Shown: positions 17,147 to 25,667 of the stretch, one piece after another
How positions within the stretch are numbered: position 1 is the first letter of the stretch
Layout of the letters: every line of letters begins with the position of its first letter
DNA from: Chloroflexota bacterium
GTDB lineage: Bacteria; Chloroflexota; Dehalococcoidia; Lucifugimonadales; SAR202-VII-2
Assembly: GCA_003228115.1 (NCBI GenBank)
Contig: QEVV01000002.1
Location: 62,001-126,000 of the forward strand
Direction of reading: 5' to 3'
Length of the DNA stretch: 64,000 nt
Program-made: the position numbers and the translations under genes
The notes under the pieces: model-generated
What the model saw: the letters and a program-made list of their open reading frames with translations, nothing else
Databases searched by the model: none
Told to the model about the DNA's origin: nothing

Positions 17147-17959
17147 TTAGCTTGAGGCTTCTTGGAGGGGCTCCTGAGCGCTCTGTCTGAAGAAGGCATC
17201 AGCTTCATCGTCTCTGGGAAAAACGAGCTCAACCCGAAGCTCGTCCAGCGTCACCTCACGTGCAGTTCCGAACCGGGCCACCATGGACACGGTCTTGATC
17301 ACCTGATCTCCAATCCTGAAGTGGGGACAGACGACCAGATCAGCACCAGCGTCTATAACATCAACTAGGACGTCTTTCATATAGGCTTCCGCTCGTGTGA
17401 GGAGCTGCTGAAGACGCTCATCTGGACCTGAGTCTGCCACCTCCCTCCGTATACGGCGGAGGAACACCGGCGCCACCGCCGAAAAGTTATCGACCCTTTC
17501 TCGTGCAGGCCCAGGCCCGAGCATGGTATCGACAAGATTTATTGGGCCGTCACCGGCCTCTGGGAAGAATCGACGACCCGCTATGTTCGCATCGATCAGA
17601 TCCCACCATCGGTTGATGACGTATGCGGGATAGGGATCGTGCGATTCCAGCATCTTGCGTATCGTATTGCGAAACGGCTCCACAGCATCATCCGACAGTG
17701 GCACCTCTGGATAGATGGGAGCCAAGCCCGCTGTCTGCAGCAAGATGTTCCGGTCCCGAAGAGGGATCTCCAGCGCCTCGGCGACCCTCTGAACGACGCT
17801 CGCCCCGGGCCTTGAACGGCCTGTTTCGATGAAAGAAACGTAACGCTGCGATAGATCGGCTCGAGCAGCCAGATCCAATTGGCTCAGTCCACGCTGTTGC
17901 CTCCACCGCTTCATATGGCGGCCGAAGGCTGTCGCTTGGCCTAAAGTTGCGGTGCTCAT
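17147..17959 (-). CDS. XRE-family regulator with MmyB-type ligand-binding domain
   Basis: A 270-residue transcription factor from the ATG at 17959, preceded by GGAGGTG. An N-terminal Cro/C1 helix-turn-helix is evident (MKRWRQQRGLSQLDLAARA, then SQRYVSFIETGRSRPG). The C-terminal domain, with YPAYVINRWWDLIDAN and later PDERLQQLL, is of the MmyB-like PAS-type fold that binds fatty-acid-like ligands in known members. It is divergent from the SRPBCC/MFS genes across a 261-base gap and is the likely local regulator of them. Confidence 0.87.
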   Translation of the reverse strand: MSTATLGQATAFGRHMKRWRQQRGLSQLDLAARADLSQRYVSFIETGRSRPGASVVQRVAEALEIPLRDRNILLQTAGLAPIYPEVPLSDDAVEPFRNTIRKMLESHDPYPAYVINRWWDLIDANIAGRRFFPEAGDGPINLVDTMLGPGPARERVDNFSAVAPVFLRRIRREVADSGPDERLQQLLTRAEAYMKDVLVDVIDAGADLVVCPHFRIGDQVIKTVSMVARFGTAREVTLDELRVELVFPRDDEADAFFRQSAQEPLQEASS

Positions 17960-18220
17960 GTTTCCACACCTCCATAATCCTGTGGTAGCCATTTTGGCCC
18001 AATGTTGAGCTGAAGACAATTACCTTTCAGGGAATTGATTCCATTACCGACGGTGCTTAGCATAGATGAAACCGAGGGTGGTGTCGATCTATATGCAGCG
18101 GTTCGTCAGAGATGCGAGACCATCCAGGAAAAAGGAGGAAGGAAAGGCAGCCAGAACTTAGCTAAAGATGATCAGAGTCCATAGCAAAGCAATGCCAACA
18201 CAAACTTATCTTAGGAGAGC

Positions 18221-18718
18221 ATGAAAATGACAACCGTCACAAGTGAAATTCGAATCGACGCATCAAGAGAAAAGGTATGGGACGTTCTAGCCGACCTGGG
18301 AACGGTGAGCGTTTGGAATCCCTTCCTTGCCGATTCTCACTACACGTCAGAGGCCAAAGAGGGTGTGGATGCCTCCCGGCATTGCGATTTCCCCGATGGA
18401 GGATATGTAGAGGAGCGTGCCATAGAGTGGAGACCCGGTGAGGCTTTGACGCTGGATATTTACGGCACCGTGCCATTCGCACCTTTCCATGGGGGCTACT
18501 CGCTCGTAGACGACGGGGACGGGACTATCGTGACTGGTGCGATCGAGTACGAATTGAAGTCGGACGTACCAGTTGACCCGCAAGAGGTGGAACGGCAGAA
18601 CCGCGAGGAGGTCTTACCTTTGTTATTGGCTAGCTTGAAGCAATATGTCGAGACAGGCGAGCCTATGCCTATGCCCGTTAAGGAATTAGAGGAGATAAGA
18701 GATGCCAACGTTATCTAG
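18221..18718 (+). CDS. SRPBCC family protein (polyketide cyclase/START-like)
   Basis: A 165-residue protein with the Bet v1-like pattern: initial strand TSEIRIDASREKVWDVLADLGTV, a proline/tryptophan loop WNPF, central strands with VEERAIEWRPGE, and a long C-terminal helix VLPLLLASLKQYVE. Members bind hydrophobic ligands or act as cyclases or transporter partners. AGGAG precedes the ATG at 18221; an internal ATG at 18227 is also possible. Its 3' end overlaps the start of the truncated MFS gene, so the two were probably one operon. Confidence 0.8.
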   Translation: MKMTTVTSEIRIDASREKVWDVLADLGTVSVWNPFLADSHYTSEAKEGVDASRHCDFPDGGYVEERAIEWRPGEALTLDIYGTVPFAPFHGGYSLVDDGDGTIVTGAIEYELKSDVPVDPQEVERQNREEVLPLLLASLKQYVETGEPMPMPVKELEEIRDANVI

Positions 18719-19456
18719 GGAAGTGTCGCCAGCCGGCAAGGTGTCCACCGTTCGAAAGAACTGGGTACTCTTTGTGGTCTCTCTGACGACCTTCATGGTG
18801 TTCGTCGATGCGACGGTGGTCAATACAGCGCTACCATCGATTGCGAGGGATTTCGCGGCCACAAACTCCACGCTTCAGTGGGTGGTGAATAGCTACTCCT
18901 TGCTCGTCGCTGGACTTCTGCTGGTAGGAGGTACTACCGGGGACCGCTTCGGCCGCCGGAAGCTCCTCGCTTTCGGAGCGGTTTTGTTCGGAGGAGCAGC
19001 CGTCGGAGCAGCCTTGTCGCCCAACGCTACCGTGCTAGTCGCAATGAGAGGACTTCAGGGCGTTGGCGCCGCTTTCATGCTGCCGTCGACGTTGTCGATT
19101 ATCACCAACGTGTTCGAACGGCACGAGCGCGCTAAGGCGATTGCCGTGTGGACGGCCGTCGGTGGCATCGCCGCTGGCCTAGGACCTGTGCTAGGCGGAC
19201 TCCTGGTAGACAATATCGGTTGGGCGGCTGTCTTTTGGCTTCATGTTCCTGTTGTCGCCATAATCATCACGGGTTTGTCGATAGTCCCTGAGTCGCGAGA
19301 CTCGCGACAGACTCCAATGGACTTTCCTGGCGCCATTCTTGGAACCAGTGGCCTGCTCGCGGTTGTTTACGGAATAATCCAGGGGCCTGAGAGTGGTTGG
19401 ACCTCCGCAGGGATCCTCTCGTTCTTCGCTATAGGCGGCGTCTTGCTGGCCGCGAG
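18702..19456 (+). pseudogene. MFS exporter, DHA2-like, truncated
   Basis: The first 250 or so residues are a clean drug/H+ antiporter-2 type N-terminal half: FVDATVVNTALPSIARDF in TM1, the GDRFGRRK loop, RGLQGVGAAFMLP, and GIAAGLGPVLGGLL in TM5. Family members have 12-14 membrane segments and 450-500 residues; this one loses its frame near 19451 after about eight segments. The following bases encode the tail of an unrelated haloalkane dehalogenase in another frame. The 282-residue open frame (to 19550) ends in non-homologous residues. It is a broken gene or an assembly join. Confidence 0.8.
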
Positions 19457-19765
19457 CCATTCACCGACCCATCTACCCGCCTGCCCCTTTGGCGATGGCC
19501 CAACGAGATTCCCATCGGTGGCGAGCCGGCAGACGTCCATGAGATCGTGAGCGCATACGCAGCTAAGCTTCAGGAATCCGATCTGCCCAAGCTACTCTTC
19601 CACGGGGACCCCGGCGCTATCCTCCCGCCCCCTATGGTTGAAATGTGCAAGCAGACCTACAAGAACCTCAAGACAGTAGACATAGGTCCGGGAGTCCACT
19701 ACCTCATGGAGGACAACCCTCACCTGATTGGCGAAGAGATCGCCGCCTGGTACAAGACGCTGTAA
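19451..19765 (+). pseudogene. Haloalkane dehalogenase C-terminal fragment
   Basis: About 105 residues from REPFTDPSTRLPLWRWP to the stop. The segment WRWPNEIPIGGEPADV, then LPKLLFHGDPGAILPP and VGPGVHYLMEDNP-like sequence (GPGVHYLMEDNPHLIGEE) matches the end of haloalkane dehalogenases, alpha/beta hydrolases of about 300 residues. It keeps the catalytic His region (GVHYLMED) but lacks the nucleophile Asp and the whole first two-thirds. It has no start of its own. It is joined directly to the truncated MFS gene around GGCCGCGAG at 19449-19457. Confidence 0.8.
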
Positions 19766-19773
19766 TGCTCCGC

Positions 19774-19817
19774 CGTGAAATAGCCCTTCGCCCTCGGGGG
19801 CGAAGGGCTATTTCACG
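19774..19817. terminator. Bidirectional terminator
   Basis: A perfect 20-bp stem (19774-19793 with 19798-19817) capped by TCGG. The minus-strand arm overlaps the stop codon of etfA, and the plus-strand side ends the dehalogenase fragment. Confidence 0.85.
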
Positions 19818-20800
19818 AGCTCTTGCAACTGTTCGATGAAAGCTGGGAGGATGTTCTTCCAGTCGCCCACGGCGCCGAAACGGGCTTCCTTGAAAATGTT
19901 GGCGTCGCCGTCCTTGTTGATGGAGACGATATTCTTGGACGCCGCGCACCCAGCCATGTGCTGGCTGGCCCCGGAAATGCCGACCGTTAGATAGAGATCT
20001 GGGGTAACCGTCTTGCCGGTAAGGCCAACCTGCAATGTCGCAGGCACCCAGCCGGCGTCGCAGGCGGCACGGGATGCCCCCACAGCTCCGCCTAAAAGCT
20101 TAGCGATCTCCTCCAAGTGCACGAAGGGGTCCGGCCCACCAAGGCCACGCCCTCCGCTTACGACAATACGAGCGTCTTCCAGCCGAAGGCCTTGGGTCTG
20201 ATCTTCCTTGACTCGCTCCACCAACCGGCTCTTGACAGCGTCCCTGCCCAGGCCAGGGCTGAAGTTAACGACTTCCCCCTTCCGGGTGGCATCCGCTTCC
20301 AGTGGTTCATAGGCCTTGGCTCGGACCGTAACTACAGCGACATCTCCGAGGCAGCGCACCCAGGCCAGGGCACTGCCGCCGAAAACAGGCCGAAGCGCCG
20401 CCAAACGCTGGTCTGAGTCCAGCTTCACTTCAACACAATCGTTGGCTGCACAAGTTCCTAGGCGAAAGGCAAGCCGGGGGGCAACGTCCCGTCCCGTAAT
20501 CGTCCTTCCAAAGAGCACTATGCTGGGGCCAATTTCCTGGCATAGCTTCTGCGCCGCGGCCACATGGGCATCGAAGGCGCTTGGATCGTCGAGAAAAGGG
20601 TCCTCCACGGCGTAGGCCTTATCGGCGCCGAGGGTTATCGCGGTCGCCGCAGCCCGCTGAGAGCTTGTTCCAGGAAGTGCCGCCACGAGTTCAACGCCGA
20701 GTCCGTCGGCCAAAGGGCGAGCCGCAGCTATCAACTCTCCGGTGATGGAAGCTGCGTCGCCGTCAGGAGTGACTTCGCCAATGATTAGAACGGGTGGCAT
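19808..20800 (-). CDS. etfA: Electron transfer flavoprotein, alpha subunit
   Basis: A 330-residue protein from the ATG at 20800, chosen for the GGAG site upstream; the frame is open to 20818. The C-terminal FAD domain shows SGGRGLGG, AACDAGWVP, QVGLTGKTVTPDLY, GISGASQHMAG and SINKDGDANIFKEA, in the order known for ETF-alpha. With EtfB it forms a soluble heterodimer carrying FAD and AMP that accepts electrons from acyl-CoA or other dehydrogenases. etfB lies directly upstream. The partner dehydrogenase and ETF:quinone oxidoreductase are not in the window. Confidence 0.95.
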   Translation of the reverse strand: MPPVLIIGEVTPDGDAASITGELIAAARPLADGLGVELVAALPGTSSQRAAATAITLGADKAYAVEDPFLDDPSAFDAHVAAAQKLCQEIGPSIVLFGRTITGRDVAPRLAFRLGTCAANDCVEVKLDSDQRLAALRPVFGGSALAWVRCLGDVAVVTVRAKAYEPLEADATRKGEVVNFSPGLGRDAVKSRLVERVKEDQTQGLRLEDARIVVSGGRGLGGPDPFVHLEEIAKLLGGAVGASRAACDAGWVPATLQVGLTGKTVTPDLYLTVGISGASQHMAGCAASKNIVSINKDGDANIFKEARFGAVGDWKNILPAFIEQLQELVK

Positions 20801-20827
20801 TAATTTCTCCACAACCAATTGGGTTAC

Positions 20828-21622
20828 TTAGATGAGCTTGGCTTCACGAAGCTTCAGGGCCAGATTGCGGCCAATGGCAGCCTCATCGGAGCCTTCAATG
20901 TATTCGCACTGGCGGTCTCGTTCAGGCACGAAAAGGTCGGACAGTTCAAGCTGCGGCGCAGGGATTTCGACCCCAAGGTCTGCAGATGTCCACGTCGTCG
21001 GCATCTTGCGGGTAGCCTGCATGATGCCCCGCAACGTCGGGTATCGAGGCTCGCCGAACTCGTTGGACACGGTCACCACTGCAGGCAGCGACGCCTCCAT
21101 GACCTCGTATCCGTCGGTCAGCACCCTCTGGACCAACACCTTGCCGTCGCCAACCTCAATCTTGCGGCCTAGGGTTATAACCGGTAGGCCCAACATCTCC
21201 GCAATCCCCAGCGAGACCTGGGAACTGTCCCAGTCAGACGCCTGACGCCCGCAGATGATCAGGTCGTATTCACCGATTTTCTTTATGGCCGCCGCCAACA
21301 CCGTCGCTGTGAAGAAGCTGTCGGGAGTGTTGATGAAGGCCGGGTCCTGCAGAAGTATGAGTTCGTCAGCGCCCATGGACAGCGGCTTCTTGATCACGTC
21401 GAGAGCGAACTCTGCGCCCATCGTCAACACAGTTACCTTGCCCTCGTGAATCTCCCGCAACTGAAGGGCGGCCTCCACGGCGTTCTCATCGAAGCCATTG
21501 ACCACTGGCGGGATGCCTTGGGGTGGCATTATCTTCTTGGCGTCGCGGTCTACCTTGAAGGCCGACGCGGGCATCTCCGGGTCCAGAACCTGCTTAGCAG
21601 CGACGATGATGTTCAATGGCAT
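20828..21622 (-). CDS. etfB: Electron transfer flavoprotein, beta subunit
   Basis: A 264-residue protein that opens with IIVAAKQVLDPEMP, has VNGFDENAVEAALQLRE and the AMP-binding CGRQASDWDSSQVS loop, then PAVVTVSNEFGEPRYPTLRGIM. All are typical of EtfB. AGGAG precedes the ATG at 21622. It is the first gene of the etfBA pair, 27 bases ahead of etfA, and probably transcribed from the TTGACA promoter at 21710-21738. The upstream region is shared with divergent dnaE. Confidence 0.95.
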   Translation of the reverse strand: MPLNIIVAAKQVLDPEMPASAFKVDRDAKKIMPPQGIPPVVNGFDENAVEAALQLREIHEGKVTVLTMGAEFALDVIKKPLSMGADELILLQDPAFINTPDSFFTATVLAAAIKKIGEYDLIICGRQASDWDSSQVSLGIAEMLGLPVITLGRKIEVGDGKVLVQRVLTDGYEVMEASLPAVVTVSNEFGEPRYPTLRGIMQATRKMPTTWTSADLGVEIPAPQLELSDLFVPERDRQCEYIEGSDEAAIGRNLALKLREAKLI

Positions 21623-21709
21623 GGTGACTCCTGAAAACGTAGCGGCCAGCGTGGGTTAGCGTAGCTGATGGAGGGGTAGAACGTCGGATTTCGCCGGGCC
21701 GCATCGTAC

Positions 21710-21738
21710 TCTATCACACCAGCCCATTTGGGTGTCAA
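21710..21738 (-). promoter_or_regulatory. Putative sigma-70 promoter of etfBA
   Basis: The minus strand has TTGACA (21733-21738), a 17-base spacer and GATAGA (21710-21715), about 90 bases before the etfB start. Confidence 0.5.
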
Positions 21739-21812
21739 TTTGGATCCGTCGAGGTCTCCACGAGCCCCGAAGGGAACGAAACAAAATGCCCCAAAATCCC
21801 CCCAATCCCCCC

Positions 21813-21843
21813 TTGTTTGTGCCACTCGTGGCGCTGCTATAAT
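21813..21843 (+). promoter_or_regulatory. Putative promoter of dnaE
   Basis: A perfect TATAAT at 21838-21843 with TTGTTT at 21813-21818, spacer 19 bases, lies 100 bases before dnaE. The -35 match is weak. The rest of the 321-base etfB-dnaE interval shows no gene. Confidence 0.4.
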
Positions 21844-21943
21844 GTCCTTCGCCCCTCCTTGTTTGGGACTGCATGTTGTGGAATGCAACACCGCACCCGC
21901 TAGATATCGTAGTAATTCGTAAGCACCGCCTTCACTAGGACTC

Positions 21944-24900
21944 ATGGCCTTCACCCACCTCCACAACCACACCGAATACTCCATGTTGGACGGCCTCAGC
22001 CGTATCAAGAGCATGGTCGGCCGGGCCAAGGGCTTTGGGATGGACTCCCTGGCCATCACCGACCACGGCGGGCTCTATGGCGTAGTGGAGTTCTACCAAG
22101 AATGCCTGGCCTCCGGCATCAAGCCCATCATCGGCGTCGAGGCTTACGTCGCCCAGAAGTCCCGCCTGGTAAATGACAGCTCTGAGAAGAACCCGCGGCA
22201 TCTCACGCTCCTAGCCAAGAGCAATCAGGGTTACTCCAACCTAATGGAGTTGATCACCAAGGCAAATCTGGAAGGGTTCTACTACAAGCCTCGCATCGAT
22301 CGTGAGCTTCTTGAGCGCCACGGAGAAGGGCTCATTGTCATGTCCGGCTGTCCCTCTGCCGAAATTCCCAAACTGATCATTGAGGAGCGGCTGGAGGAGG
22401 CTTGGGAAGCGGCCCTATGGTTCCGTGACACCTTCCCGGACTTCTACATTGAATTGCAGCAGCACGACGACCTTCCTTTCTTGGAAAACCTGAACCACCA
22501 CCTCCTGGCCCTCGCCAAGGACCTCAGCATCCCACTGGTAGCCACGAACGACTGCCACTATGTCGACAAGGAGGACGCCCACCTCCAAGACATTCTGATC
22601 TGCATTCAGACCAATACAACGGTTGAGGACGAGAAGCGCCTCAAAATGTCCGATGACTCCTACTACCTCCGGCCCTCGGAGGAGATGGAAGAGTTGTTCC
22701 GCCACCTGCCGGAGGCCCTGGAGAATACCCAGCGCATCGCTGAGATGTGCTATGTGGACATGGACTTCTCCACCCTGCACATGCCCCAGTACACCGTGCC
22801 GGAGATGTTCACCGCCCACGATTATCTGGAGAAGCTGTGTTGGGACGGATTGAAGGAGCGGCGTGGGGAACCAACCGCAGAGGATAATGACCGGCTGAGC
22901 TATGAACTGGATGTCATTGGCGAAATTGGCCTTGCCAACTACTTCCTCGTGGTCTGGGACATCGCCATGTTTGCCCGGCATACAGGCATCCTGATGGGCG
23001 TTCGCGGCTCGGCTGCGGCATCAATGGTCCTGTACTGCCTTGAGATCACGGATATCTACCCGCTGGAATACCGACTGGTTTTTGAGCGTTTCCTCAACCG
23101 GGAGCGCCGGGAAATGCCTGACATCGACATGGACTTCCAGGACGACCGGCGGGAAGAAGTCATTGACTACGTAGTAGGAAAATATGGCAAAGACCACGTA
23201 GCGCAGATCGTTACCTTCGGCACGCTTGGGGCGAAGGCGGCACTTCGCGACGTGGGCCGCGCCCTCGCCATGACGTTCGCCGATGTCGACCGCGTCGCTC
23301 GCCTTATTCCAACTACCTACCTCAAGACAGAGCAGGCCGAGATTAAGGCCTGGTCCATAGAAGAGGCTCTAGGCCGCATACCGGAATTCAAAGAGGTCTA
23401 CGACCAGGACGCAGCCCTGCACAACCTGATCGACACGGCTCAGAAGATGGAGGGCATCACTCGGCACGTTTCGACGCACGCCGCCGGTGTCGTGATCTCT
23501 GAAGCTCCTTTGACCACCTATGTGCCTCTGCAGCGGCCAGTCCGGGCCGACAATGAAGGCATTGCGATGACCCAGTTCTCCATGGTGCCCATCGCCAAGC
23601 TGGGTCTTCTGAAAATGGACTTCCTGGGGCTGACCAATCTCACGATTGTTGCCAAGACTCTCAAATTGATTGAGGACTCGACAGGTCAACGCATCGACCT
23701 CCGCGAGATTCCTCTGGACGACAAAGCCGCCTACGACCTCCTGGGCTCTGCTGAAACGGCGGGCGTGTTCCAGTTGGAAGGTTCGGGAATGCGGAGATAC
23801 ATCAAGGACATGAAGCCAGCCTCCGTGCGAGACCTGGCGGCGATGATTGCCCTATACCGGCCGGGTCCCATGGAACACATCGAGACCTATATCCGGGCGA
23901 GCAAGGGCCTTGAGGCTGTCCAGTACCCACACCCTGACCTCGCCACGATCCTTGAGGAAACGCACGGCGTCATCGTCTATCAGGACCAGGTGCTCTTGAT
24001 ACTCCAGGCTTTCGCCGGGTACTCCCTTGGAGGAGCAGACATCGTCCGCAAGGCGATGGGTAAAAAGAACGCCGATCTTATGCGCCAGGAGAAGCAAAAG
24101 TTCCTGGACGGGGCTCAGGCAAAGGGCTACTCCGCAGAAGCAGCCTCTGATGTTTTTGGCCTTATTGAGCCCTTCGCCGGTTATGCCTTCAACAAGGCCC
24201 ATGCGGTCAGCTACGCTTTGATCGCCTACTGGACGGCCTTCTTCAAGGCCTCCTACAAAGTTGAATACATGACGGCCATGCTCACCGCCCATCTTGGCAA
24301 CACGGACAAGGCCGCGGCTGCAATCGCTGAGTGCATCCGACTGAAAATCCCGATCATGGGCCCAGACATCAATCAGAGTGATAGCGACTTCACGGTACAG
24401 AGAAATGAGAACGGAGAGAGAGGCATCAGGTTCGGCCTCGCCGCCATCAAGAACGTCGGCGCATCTGCGGTCGCCCCTCTCGTAGAGGCCAGAACGGAAG
24501 GGGGGCCCTTTCTGGACATTGAAGACTTCTGCCGGCGTTCCGATCTCCATGGTATTAACAAACGGACGCTGGAAAGCCTGGTGAAAGTAGGCGCCCTCGA
24601 CTCCTTCGGCCAGGACAGAGGCACACTGGTGGCAAATGTAAACCGGATCGTGTCTCTGGCCCAGCAAGGTGCGCGGCTTCGGGACTCAGGCCAGACGACC
24701 ATGTTCGACCTCTTCGGCGATTCGGTGCCAACGCCAATCGCCTCTCTGGAGATGGAGGAAGCGACTGTGTCGGCCAGGGAGAAGTTGGCGTGGGAGAAAG
24801 AATTGCTGGGCGTCTACCTCTCCGGGAACCCCCTCATCGCCGCCAGCCGCAATTCGAAAGCCATCATCACTCGTGGCCAGATCGACTCGGAAATGGTGGG

Positions 24901-25576
24901 CAAGAAAGTAAATCTCGTCGCACAAGTGTCATCCTTCCGCCGCCTGACCACCAAAGAGGGCAGACCATTCCTGGCGGTCCAGCTTGAATTCCTGGACGGC
25001 AGCCTGGATCTCATGGTCTGGGCCGACGTCTACGAGCGAACGCAAGGCCTGTGGCAGGAAGGCGCCTTCGTTTCTGTCGTGGGAACGGTCAAGGCCCGCG
25101 ATGACGAGCTTTCTATCTCTTGTCACCAAGCGCAGGAGTTCTCACTGGAAGACGATCCAGGGGCCGCTGAATCGGAGTCACCAGGTGAAGTACCCCACAT
25201 GAACGGGAATGGGTCAAAGCCAAAAGCGGAGACGGAATCAATGAACGCTCCCGATTATTCACCAAAGCCCGCCCCGAAGGCCAACGGCAACGGCGGCCCC
25301 TCCAATGGGAACGGCGCCAAGAAACCCAGTCGCTGGGTGACGGTGCGCCTCCAGGAATCCAGCGATCCAGAGCAGGATCGTGGCGTTTTCCAAACCGTCC
25401 TACAAACCCTCTTGGTACCCGATGGTTCCGACCTTGTGCGTCTCGAAATAGCGGCGCCCGGCAAGAACGTCCTTGTGGAAATGGAGCATGTCTTCACGGC
25501 ATACACCTCCGAGCTCTGCGAAAACCTCGAGCAAATGTTGGGGGCCGGATCTGTGCGCCTGGAAGAGTCGGCGTAG
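21944..25576 (+). CDS. dnaE: DNA polymerase III alpha subunit
   Basis: A 1210-residue replicative polymerase. The N-terminal PHP domain starts FTHLHNHTEYSMLDG with metal-binding His residues. The polymerase core carries GVRGSAAASMVLYCL and the catalytic PDIDMDFQDDRR with D393, D395 and D397. Helix-hairpin-helix and OB-fold regions follow (VNLVAQVSSFRRLTTKEG near residue 985). A Pro/Asn/Gly-rich linker around residues 1085-1130 leads to a small C-terminal domain. Length and order are standard for DnaE1-type enzymes. The gene is monocistronic between a putative TATAAT promoter and a clear terminator. No oddity in the active site. Confidence 0.97.
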   Translation: MAFTHLHNHTEYSMLDGLSRIKSMVGRAKGFGMDSLAITDHGGLYGVVEFYQECLASGIKPIIGVEAYVAQKSRLVNDSSEKNPRHLTLLAKSNQGYSNLMELITKANLEGFYYKPRIDRELLERHGEGLIVMSGCPSAEIPKLIIEERLEEAWEAALWFRDTFPDFYIELQQHDDLPFLENLNHHLLALAKDLSIPLVATNDCHYVDKEDAHLQDILICIQTNTTVEDEKRLKMSDDSYYLRPSEEMEELFRHLPEALENTQRIAEMCYVDMDFSTLHMPQYTVPEMFTAHDYLEKLCWDGLKERRGEPTAEDNDRLSYELDVIGEIGLANYFLVVWDIAMFARHTGILMGVRGSAAASMVLYCLEITDIYPLEYRLVFERFLNRERREMPDIDMDFQDDRREEVIDYVVGKYGKDHVAQIVTFGTLGAKAALRDVGRALAMTFADVDRVARLIPTTYLKTEQAEIKAWSIEEALGRIPEFKEVYDQDAALHNLIDTAQKMEGITRHVSTHAAGVVISEAPLTTYVPLQRPVRADNEGIAMTQFSMVPIAKLGLLKMDFLGLTNLTIVAKTLKLIEDSTGQRIDLREIPLDDKAAYDLLGSAETAGVFQLEGSGMRRYIKDMKPASVRDLAAMIALYRPGPMEHIETYIRASKGLEAVQYPHPDLATILEETHGVIVYQDQVLLILQAFAGYSLGGADIVRKAMGKKNADLMRQEKQKFLDGAQAKGYSAEAASDVFGLIEPFAGYAFNKAHAVSYALIAYWTAFFKASYKVEYMTAMLTAHLGNTDKAAAAIAECIRLKIPIMGPDINQSDSDFTVQRNENGERGIRFGLAAIKNVGASAVAPLVEARTEGGPFLDIEDFCRRSDLHGINKRTLESLVKVGALDSFGQDRGTLVANVNRIVSLAQQGARLRDSGQTTMFDLFGDSVPTPIASLEMEEATVSAREKLAWEKELLGVYLSGNPLIAASRNSKAIITRGQIDSEMVGKKVNLVAQVSSFRRLTTKEGRPFLAVQLEFLDGSLDLMVWADVYERTQGLWQEGAFVSVVGTVKARDDELSISCHQAQEFSLEDDPGAAESESPGEVPHMNGNGSKPKAETESMNAPDYSPKPAPKANGNGGPSNGNGAKKPSRWVTVRLQESSDPEQDRGVFQTVLQTLLVPDGSDLVRLEIAAPGKNVLVEMEHVFTAYTSELCENLEQMLGAGSVRLEESA

Positions 25577-25598
25577 CGTTCTTAGACCCTGAGTATCA

Positions 25599-25635
25599 AG
25601 AAGCCCCGGCTGGTGTCCAGCTGGGGCTTCTTTGC
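25599..25635 (+). terminator. Terminator after dnaE
   Basis: A 15-bp stem (AGAAGCCCCGGCTGG with CCAGCTGGGGCTTCT, one G-T pair) is followed by TTT, 23 bases after the dnaE stop. Confidence 0.85.
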
Positions 25636-25667
25636 GAGCAGGCGCTCCGTGGATTGCGTGCCCGGCG

